Positions 22,833 through 29,900 of a stretch of DNA of 52,341 nt are shown piece by piece (the first letter of the stretch is position 1; every line of letters begins with the position of its first letter). Source of the DNA: a virus; the IMG/VR virus record IMGVR_UViG_3300042691_008087, positions 1-52,341 of that record, one strand, 5' to 3'. The notes under the pieces were generated by a model. That model was not told the origin of the DNA, ran no database searches, and saw nothing but the letters and a program-made list of their open reading frames with translations. The position numbers and the translations under genes were made by a program.

Positions 22833-24684
22833 CTATTCTCAATTTATCTACAAGAGCCGGTATGCTCGATGGAATGAAGATCTAAAGCGTAGGGAAGAGT
22901 GGCCCGAGACAGTCCAGAGGTACTGTGACTTCTGGAAGGCACGCTTCGGGGATCTTTTCCCTTACGAGACTGTCTATAGAGCTATTCATGACTTTGAAGT
23001 GATGCCCTCGATGAGGGCTCTCATGACGGCAGGGGAGGCCCTTGACAGGGACGAGATTGCCGGATACAACTGCTCATACATTCCCATCGACCACGTACGT
23101 GCTTTCGATGAAATCATGTACATTCTTATGTGTGGAACCGGAGTAGGGTTCTCAGTAGAGGAGCATTATGTCAACAAACTCCCGGAAATCCCGGAAGTAC
23201 TCAACGATTCCGAGACAACGATTAGAGTTCCTGATTCACGAGTTGGGTGGGCAAGTAGCTATCATGAATTGCTATCTCTCCTATATTCAGGGAGCACTCC
23301 AAAATTCGACTTCTCAAGAGTTCGTCCTGCAGGAGCACGTCTTAAAACGTTTGGAGGAAGAGCATCGGGACCAGACCCACTCAAGGCCCTGTTTGAATTT
23401 ACTGTTCGCCTGTTTAATGGAGCAATGGGGCGTAGGCTTACAACAATCGAGTGCCACGATCTCGTCTGTAAGATCGCAGATGTTGTCATCGTCGGCGGAG
23501 TACGTCGTAGTGCCCTTATCTCTCTCTCCGACCTCGGAGACACCCGACTCCAATCAGCCAAATCCGGCCAGTGGTGGGACGCAAACCCACAACGAGCCTT
23601 AGCCAACAATAGTGCGGTATACAATGGCAAACCAAGCCTTGAAGGATTTATGGAAGAATGGCAAAAATTATACGAATCCAAGTCCGGCGAGCGTGGAATC
23701 TATAATAGAGTTTCTTCGGAAACACAAGCTAGCTCAACTGGACGTAGATTGGTGGATGGGCACTCCTACGGAACCAATCCCTGTGGTGAGATTATTCTTC
23801 GACCCCAAGGACTCTGCAACCTCACAGAAGTTGTTGTTAGACCTACTGACAAAATTGAAGATCTCCGAAGGAAAGTAGAAGTAGCTACAATTATTGGTAC
23901 GTTTCAAAGTACCTTGACTAACTTCCGGTATATCCGGAAGATCTGGTCCAAGAACGCGCAGGAAGAGCGGCTATTAGGGGTATCCTTGACTGGCATATTC
24001 GATAACCCTCTTACCTGCGCGCCCAACCCATCTGATCTGGAGGATCTACGTAATCATGCTATCGCCACGAACAACCGGGTTGCTGATAGCCTTGGGATCA
24101 ATCCTTCCGCTGCCATTACTTGTGTTAAGCCCTCTGGTACCGTCTCACAGTTGGTTCTTAGTAGTTCTGGCATTCACCCCGCTTTTAGTAGGTTCTATCA
24201 GCGCAGTGTTAGACTCGACAACAAAGACCCACTCTGCGGATTCCTCAAAGACCAAGGAGTAAAGAATGAACCGGAGAAATTTCATCCAGAGAACCAGACT
24301 GTATTTTATTTCCCGATCAAGAGTGATGGATTTCCTGCGGAGGACGTATCAGCCTTAGAGCATCTGGAGTTATACAAGACATATCGTAAGCATTGGTGTG
24401 AGCACAATCCGAGCATTACCGTGTACTACAAGGAAGATGAATTCCTTGACGTAGGCTCATGGGTGTGGAAGAATTGGGATGATATCGGAGGGATTGCATT
24501 CCTACCTCACACCGAACATGTGTACGAACAAGCTCCTTACATGAAACTTACGGAAGCGGAGTACAACGAAGCAGTAGCCAACCTTCCCAAGATTGATTGG
24601 GAGAAATTCAAGGAGTACGAGAAAGAAGATGCCACTACAGGTAGTCAAGAGTTGGCCTGCGTAGGGAATAGCTGTGAAATCTAA
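22825..24684 (+). CDS. nrdJ: Adenosylcobalamin-dependent (class II) ribonucleotide reductase
   Basis: This 619-residue enzyme makes deoxyribonucleotides. NPCGEI (318-323) holds the thiyl cysteine C320. C331 lies 11 residues later, the same spacing as C408/C419 in the Lactobacillus leichmannii enzyme, and C83 is the likely redox partner. The C-terminal pair C612/C617 (CVGNSC) can re-reduce the active site. A glycine-rich CGTGVGFSVE segment supports the monomeric triphosphate-reductase subtype. No small radical subunit gene was seen, consistent with cofactor B12, which must come from the host. Confidence 0.9.
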   Translation: MNDYSQFIYKSRYARWNEDLKRREEWPETVQRYCDFWKARFGDLFPYETVYRAIHDFEVMPSMRALMTAGEALDRDEIAGYNCSYIPIDHVRAFDEIMYILMCGTGVGFSVEEHYVNKLPEIPEVLNDSETTIRVPDSRVGWASSYHELLSLLYSGSTPKFDFSRVRPAGARLKTFGGRASGPDPLKALFEFTVRLFNGAMGRRLTTIECHDLVCKIADVVIVGGVRRSALISLSDLGDTRLQSAKSGQWWDANPQRALANNSAVYNGKPSLEGFMEEWQKLYESKSGERGIYNRVSSETQASSTGRRLVDGHSYGTNPCGEIILRPQGLCNLTEVVVRPTDKIEDLRRKVEVATIIGTFQSTLTNFRYIRKIWSKNAQEERLLGVSLTGIFDNPLTCAPNPSDLEDLRNHAIATNNRVADSLGINPSAAITCVKPSGTVSQLVLSSSGIHPAFSRFYQRSVRLDNKDPLCGFLKDQGVKNEPEKFHPENQTVFYFPIKSDGFPAEDVSALEHLELYKTYRKHWCEHNPSITVYYKEDEFLDVGSWVWKNWDDIGGIAFLPHTEHVYEQAPYMKLTEAEYNEAVANLPKIDWEKFKEYEKEDATTGSQELACVGNSCEI

Positions 24685-24913
24685 TGCTAGGCAGGTAGGG
24701 GGTACCCACTACAAGAAGATGGCTGTGGAGCCTTGGGACTACATCTACGCACACGGCCTTGACTTCTTTGAAGGTAATATTGTAAAGTACATTACCCGAT
24801 TCCATCATGTCGGGAACATCAACGATCTTTTGAAAGTACAACACTATAGCGAGAAATTATTGGAGCTAAAGAATGGCAACACTGGAAGAAAGAGCAAAAG
24901 AAAAAATTCTTGA
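24674..24913 (+). CDS. DUF3310-type small protein (nucleotide-kinase-like)
   Basis: The GTG start at 24674 overlaps the reductase. The protein has the characteristic QVGGTHYKKMAVEPWDYI opening and FFEGNIVKYITRF helix of DUF3310, a family related to T7 gp1.7, which acts on nucleotides. Position after the reductase fits a nucleotide-metabolism role. Length (79 residues) is normal for the domain. Confidence 0.82.
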   Translation: MKSNARQVGGTHYKKMAVEPWDYIYAHGLDFFEGNIVKYITRFHHVGNINDLLKVQHYSEKLLELKNGNTGRKSKRKNS

Positions 24914-25133
24914 TTGGAAACCTAGTATGGTTCTTCAAACTGGCCGAGGTTTTAAACCATGTCGTATCGTAGACATGGCTGAACCCGCTTCCTTCGGGAT
25001 TGCCCAGACTTCCCATAAACTCTACTGCTTTGAGTTCTCTGACGGATCTACGGATTGGTTCCTCAATCCGGAGTGCTACAAGATTGTCTCCAGTACGGAG
25101 CAAACTCTTAAGTGGATCAACGGCTCTTTCTAA
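24873..25133 (+). CDS. Unknown 86-residue protein
   Basis: It starts MATLEERAKEKILDWKPSMV, overlapping the DUF3310 gene by 41 bases. Beta-rich middle with FEFSDGSTDWFL. The C-terminus SSTEQTLKWINGSF faintly recalls the small-protein-family ending but lacks the conserved acidic pair. No family is recognised. Confidence 0.55.
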   Translation: MATLEERAKEKILDWKPSMVLQTGRGFKPCRIVDMAEPASFGIAQTSHKLYCFEFSDGSTDWFLNPECYKIVSSTEQTLKWINGSF

Positions 25134-25637
25134 TTGACTACCATTGTAGTAGATCGTAAAAACCTTATCATGGCTGCTGATAGGCAGTCTCTTATGGGAG
25201 GGGTGTATAAATTTCGATCTTATCCGAAGATCTCCCGAATGGAGGGTATGGGGTATGAATGGTTGGTCGCGAGTGCTGGCTGCGCTGAAGCTGGGCAGTT
25301 TTTCGAGTACTGGTTTTACGAGTATCTTAAATCAGAAGGAAAAGAAGCCAGTGATGATGTATTATATCCGAAGGACGGGGATTTCGCAGCGTTCACCCTT
25401 AGAAGTGATGGGAATCTATTCCTCTACCTCAACAGGGGTTGTGGAATCCCGATTTATGAGCGATTTGCTGCTCTTGGGTCAGGGGGCGATTATGCACTTG
25501 GTGCACTTTATGCCGGATCATCTATCAACGCCGCCATACGAATCTCCTGTAAACTGGATGCAGGCAGCGGCAAAGGAATCCAAATTGAATCCCTTACCCC
25601 CAGACGACGAAACAAAAAGAAAGTACATAGTAAATAG
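25134..25637 (+). CDS. HslV/proteasome-beta-like Ntn hydrolase
   Basis: The 167-residue product begins M-TTIVVDRKNLIMAADRQSL, matching the TTI...AADG/Q opening of HslV. After removal of the initiator Met the N-terminal Thr would be the nucleophile; D15 and K31 (YPKISR) match the catalytic D17 and K33 of HslV; ALGSGGDYALGAL matches its GSGGNYA loop. The TTG start follows the preceding stop at once. No HslU gene was seen, although a MoxR AAA+ ATPase is encoded at 7524. It might be a self-compartmentalised peptidase or a decoy for host HslUV; both are inference. Confidence 0.75.
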   Translation: MTTIVVDRKNLIMAADRQSLMGGVYKFRSYPKISRMEGMGYEWLVASAGCAEAGQFFEYWFYEYLKSEGKEASDDVLYPKDGDFAAFTLRSDGNLFLYLNRGCGIPIYERFAALGSGGDYALGALYAGSSINAAIRISCKLDAGSGKGIQIESLTPRRRNKKKVHSK

Positions 25638-25824
25638 CTCCTTCGTAATAGAACTGGATGAGAAAAGTGTACCGCGTCGGTGGAAGAACAGAAACTATGA
25701 GTGGATTACATTTACTCCGGAGACACAAAAGAGATACGCGACCGGATTTTTCCCCAAGTACAGTGGTACCATATCGTATGAAGAGTTTATCAAAGGAGTA
25801 GTCAGTGGCGAAATCGAAATTTGA
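25558..25824 (+). CDS. Small C-terminal-motif family protein (88 aa)
   Basis: ATG 25558 (MQAAAKESKLNPL) lies 80 bases inside the HslV-like gene in another frame. The body has WKNRNYEWITFTP and it ends SGTISYEEFIKGVVSGEIEI, a family ending. The ribosome-binding site is poor, so coupling is likely. Confidence 0.6.
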   Translation: MQAAAKESKLNPLPPDDETKRKYIVNSSFVIELDEKSVPRRWKNRNYEWITFTPETQKRYATGFFPKYSGTISYEEFIKGVVSGEIEI

Positions 25825-25864
25825 AACAGCAATGGAGTTCACGTTGAAGTGGGAAGGTGTGTAG
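25805..25864 (+). pseudogene. Remnant of an endolysin gene start (19 codons)
   Basis: A strong AAAGGAG (25793-25799) and GTG start open a frame MAKSKFETAMEFTLKWEGV that stops after 19 codons. It matches the beginning of the intact endolysin (MKTKFETALEFTLKYEGGYV) at 13 of 16 aligned residues, though third codon positions differ widely. The HNH gene begins at the next base. It looks like the displaced 5' end of the original endolysin gene. Confidence 0.75.
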
Positions 25865-26281
25865 TTGGTAAAGAAATGCCCTAAATGTAAGGAAACAAAA
25901 CAACTCTCTGATTTTTATGCCCAGAAAAATGGAAAGATTTACTCATACTGTAAGGTGTGTGAATTAAACAAACAGAAGCAAATGCGCCGAAACAGACCTA
26001 TTGAATACAAACAAAAAGATAAGAATAAAAGAATCAAGAAAGAGTATGGTATTGATTTAAAGGAGTATGACGAACTCGAAAAGGCTCAAGAATATAAATG
26101 TGCAATTTGCAAGAATTTACGTGGGCTCAGTCGGTTTGGTCTACACATAGACCATTGTCATAAAACAGGTAAAATTCGAGGACTCCTTTGCCAAAGCTGC
26201 AACATGGGCCTTGGAAACTTCAAAGATAATCCTTCTTTACTATTAAAAGCTGTGGAGTATTTAAATGAAAACAAAGTTTGA
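25865..26281 (+). CDS. Endonuclease VII-type HNH endonuclease, probable homing gene
   Basis: This 138-residue protein has two N-terminal zinc knuckle pairs (CPKCKETK, CKVC). The C-terminal domain reads CAICKN, then HIDHCHKTGKIRGLLC and CNMGLGNFKDN, the T4 endonuclease VII-like HNH/His-Me nuclease. The start is TTG 25865, directly after the endolysin remnant; the end overlaps the intact endolysin by 17 bases. The setting inside a lysis gene points to a mobile homing endonuclease rather than a resolvase. Confidence 0.85.
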   Translation: MVKKCPKCKETKQLSDFYAQKNGKIYSYCKVCELNKQKQMRRNRPIEYKQKDKNKRIKKEYGIDLKEYDELEKAQEYKCAICKNLRGLSRFGLHIDHCHKTGKIRGLLCQSCNMGLGNFKDNPSLLLKAVEYLNENKV

Positions 26282-26759
26282 AACCGCGTTAGAATTTACT
26301 TTGAAATACGAAGGGGGTTACGTAGACCATCCCTCCGATCCCGGTGGGGCTACCAACCACGGGATCACTTTGCGGACTGCAAAAGAAAACGCCGTCGATG
26401 TTGACAAAGACGGCGATACAGACAAGGAAGACATGAAGAAACTGCCCTTGGAGACTGCTATGCAAATCTACAAGGCTCAGTATTGGAATGTCATTCGTGG
26501 CGACGATTATCCTGTTGGTTATGCTTGTTCTATGTTTGATGCATCAGTGAATCATGGCCCTACACAAGCTCTTAAGTGGCACCTTGTTGCCAAAGGAGAT
26601 ACCCGTAGATATAATGAATTACGTACCACCTTCTACATTACCCTAGCAAAACAGGAACGGTTCAAACCCTTCTTCAAGGGTTGGATGAACCGTATCACTG
26701 ATCTAAAGAAGTACGTAACTATTGTGGAGCAAGCCAATGCAGAAAAAAACAAAAGCTAA
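26265..26759 (+). CDS. Endolysin, GH108-type N-acetylmuramidase
   Basis: This 164-residue enzyme carries the GH108 signature EGGYVDHPSDPGGATNHGIT with catalytic Glu at about residue 16. FDASVNHGP in the C-terminal half is the peptidoglycan-binding-3 part. It hydrolyses the glycan backbone at lysis. No signal peptide is seen, so a holin is needed. The start has TGGAG upstream. Its first codons differ from the remnant at 25805 in sequence but not in protein, suggesting replacement after HNH insertion. Confidence 0.9.
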   Translation: MKTKFETALEFTLKYEGGYVDHPSDPGGATNHGITLRTAKENAVDVDKDGDTDKEDMKKLPLETAMQIYKAQYWNVIRGDDYPVGYACSMFDASVNHGPTQALKWHLVAKGDTRRYNELRTTFYITLAKQERFKPFFKGWMNRITDLKKYVTIVEQANAEKNKS

Positions 26760-26970
26760 AAAACAAAAATGTAATTACTTAGAACACGAAGCTTTAGATC
26801 GAACCCATGTCATTCTATGTATGGTGGATGATTTTTTGCTACAACACCCTTACATTTTAACAAAGAAGGAAGTAAAAGATTTAATAGTAGAAGCTTCTGG
26901 TAAACTAGCGATTGCCTATACATTACTAGGATCCTACACGTTACTAGGATCCTCCTCGGAGGAGGATTAA
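26737..26970 (+). CDS. Unknown 77-residue last gene of the early strand
   Basis: ATG 26737 (MQKKTKAKKQKCNYLEHEAL) follows GGAGC. A basic start leads to a helical body and a C-terminal repeat YTLLGSYTLLGSSSEED. The repeat is encoded by a tandem 18-base unit, and the last codons form a perfect hairpin. It overlaps the opposing ejection protein gene by 4 bases. No membrane segment is clear; a link to lysis is suggested only by location. Confidence 0.6.
   Translation: MQKKTKAKKQKCNYLEHEALDRTHVILCMVDDFLLQHPYILTKKEVKDLIVEASGKLAIAYTLLGSYTLLGSSSEED
26923..26953 (+). repeat. Tandem repeat TTACTAGGATCCT, 18-base period
   Basis: TTACTAGGATCCT occurs at 26923-26935 and again at 26941-26953, separated by ACACG, encoding (Y/T)LLGS twice at the end of the last rightward gene. 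Confidence 0.7.
26949..26967. terminator. Hairpin between convergent early and late operons
   Basis: ATCCTCCTC (26949-26957) and GAGGAGGAT (26959-26967) form a perfect inverted repeat around one G where the two convergent operons meet. It could stop transcripts from both sides. No T-run follows, so the assignment is tentative. Confidence 0.5.
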
Positions 26971-29900
26971 CGTATCATCTCGTTGAACCGCTCTTGCTCC
27001 ATCCTACGGGAGGTACTGCGTCCCCTTGCCCTGCGATCATCTTCACCAATAACACGATTCCTGTAAGCTTCCTTGACTGCTTGATTAAGCTCCCGCCCGG
27101 AGTATCCTAACTCCACGGCTTTGTCAACCAGCTTGTCGAAGTCACCTTTGCCGTGCTGCAAGTTGTCTACAATCAGGTCTACTACCTTTTGGCGCTCCTC
27201 GGAGATAGCATCGGAAGTTTTCTTTGCTTCTCTGAAGGAGCGTTCCTTTCTCTCCTGCTCAAGCGTATTCCCTACGATAACATGGTTTAACTGTTCGTAC
27301 GTATCCTTATCCGTGATAACTCCTGCATAGCCTCTCTTGGAAGCACTTGGCCGGGGGAGATTACTATCACGCCTGATCCAATCCTGTCCATCCATACCTA
27401 ACGTATCAAAGCTGTCAAGCAGACGATCCACAATTGGGGGCATGACGTTCTTCAGTTTGGACTTCATTTCCCCCGAAGTAACATCCTTACCTAGTGCTTG
27501 CATGAACATGGTGCTAAGTAGATCGTATACGTCATATCCGAACTTAAGGCCGGGAGCACTCTTAAGGAAACCCCCTTCCCCTACGAATCCTTGAGGGTTC
27601 TTTAGAATTTCCGGGAACTTCAGTTCCGGAGACATAAGGCCACCAGCAATGTGGGATCCCCGGGGATCTATAAGCCTCGTAGAGGCATCCAGAAACCCGA
27701 ACACGGCAGCGTCAGGGGCATTCTTGAGTACGATCTCACTAAGGCTCTCCTTGGATTTACGAGGCCCTAGGAGTTGCTTCCCTAGGAAGCTATCTCGGAA
27801 GATGTTCCACATCAAATCGATGAAGGTCCAAGGCATAGCTCCTAGGATACCCGCAAAGGCGGAAGTAGAGACCATCATGTTGATAAGTGGGATCATCTTG
27901 CGAGGATCCTTGAAGCCCGCTGGACTGAATGCTTCTCGGAGCAGGGTTCCTACAGTGCTGAAGAACCAATTCTGGAATGACCAGAGAGGTTTGATAGCCG
28001 TACCGATCATCCCCAGATTCTCGATGATTGCTGCCTTGTCCTGTTTCTTGTAGTTTACCATGATATCATTGGCAATACTCTCTGCAGTAGTATAGAGTTC
28101 TTTTCCTTTGAGACCAGCTTGCTCCGCAAAAGAGAACGCCATGCTGTGTGCATTGAGACGAGAGAAAGACTCTGCCTTCTTGGAGAGTATAAGACCCCCG
28201 GCATAGTCGACTACTTGAGAAGCTAGTTTACTGTGTAAGAAATTAGCCCCCTCTTCTTGAATGAAGGTAGGATCAATCTCCCCCCTAGGTACTGCAAACT
28301 CATCCCTATACTTGGCAAAGGCCGTGTCCTTGGAGAACATGTCCTTATACCCATTAAGCATGGAACTAACTACGTCCCCCTTGAATCCCAGATTATATTT
28401 CCAATGTGAAAGGATGGGGGAAGCAAATACTGTAGATTGAGCTAGGTTGCCTACGGCAAATTTAGCATTCCAGATAAGCAGGGTGGAAGTCATCCACATC
28501 TGGTTAAATCTTTCGACAACTTGCCGTACTCCGGGGGCGTGTTTAATAGGAGTACGCCCCACTACAGAGGTCCAGATTTGATTGGTCCAATCTTCCAAGC
28601 CCTTTGCTATATCCCCACCAGCCCCCCGGGCACGATTAAGGTAGTTCTGTAGATACGTAGACAGAACCGGAGGAATCCTCTCATCTGCACGGATCTTCTC
28701 GATAGCAGCAGTGATTTTTAAATTCTCTGCATATCTATACATCCCATCGATGGTGTCCTCATACGTACGTATGAAGTCCGATCCTACCTTGTTAATAAAA
28801 CGACCACCCTCAGTAGCGAATTCACCTCCCGCTACGTTACGACGGTACTTGCTATGGACAGCCCAACCACGACCCCCAACGACTTCTTGGGCAATCTTTT
28901 GAAGCATTGCCCTGCGAGGATCACTGGCTTGCATTGTATCAAGAATGTGCTCAATGACGGAAGTATTGGCATTGTACTTATTCCCCCGAAGTTCCGGGGC
29001 TTCCATCTCGACAACATACTTTCCTCCAGCCTTTTCCTGCATTGTAGCGGCGGCTTTGTCTGCTTCTGCTTGAGTACGAAACCTGTGTGACCACTCAGAA
29101 ACACCTTTCTCATTTACCAACCGGGCAACCCAAGGACCTTCACCGTGGAAGGTATGAAAATATCCAATCTTGTGAGCAACTGGAGTAAGTCCTACAGATG
29201 CACGAGCTTCGTTAACATAATCCAGAGCTTTATTATAAGAATCTGCTACTACCTTGTAGGTATCGGCTGCTACTTGGGACAGTCCCCTAGCCATGAGTTC
29301 ACTCTCACGGGGAACTTTCTTTCCACCATACTCATTAACAGCCTCAAGGAACTTACTCATCTGAGCTTCATTCCCCTTTAATTTATTTAATCTGGGAATA
29401 GGTGCATTAGGATCAACAATCTTGGTACTTTCCAACCGTCCAAACTTGAATGAAGCCCCTTCCTTGAGAAGTTCTGCTTGCATAGCAGACATATTACGGG
29501 CATTGGCAGCAAACTCATAGGCCCACTTAACCATGGCATTGCCGGTCTCGGTATATAGTTTGGAGATACTTCCAATCTTACCCAGACCTTGTACGAAAGG
29601 ACCCCTAGGAAGTTCTTCAATCTTTCCACCAATATCATCAAGAAACTTGTCAGGCATACGGGTTTCTCCCGTAGCAGCAGCAACGATATCCTTACGGGAA
29701 GGGGGAATCGTTGGTTTGGAATAAGGTACACTTGATTTGTCAAGTAGATCAGCAAGGGGTTGAGTAAGCTTACCATCAGCCCCAAAGAGGCCATTACTGA
29801 CTGCTTCATTATAAAGATTACGAGCAGACCTGACGGTTTCTCCACCGGGGTGCTCAAAGGATTTAACTACGGTAGCAGAGGCATCAAAAGCAACCTTCCC

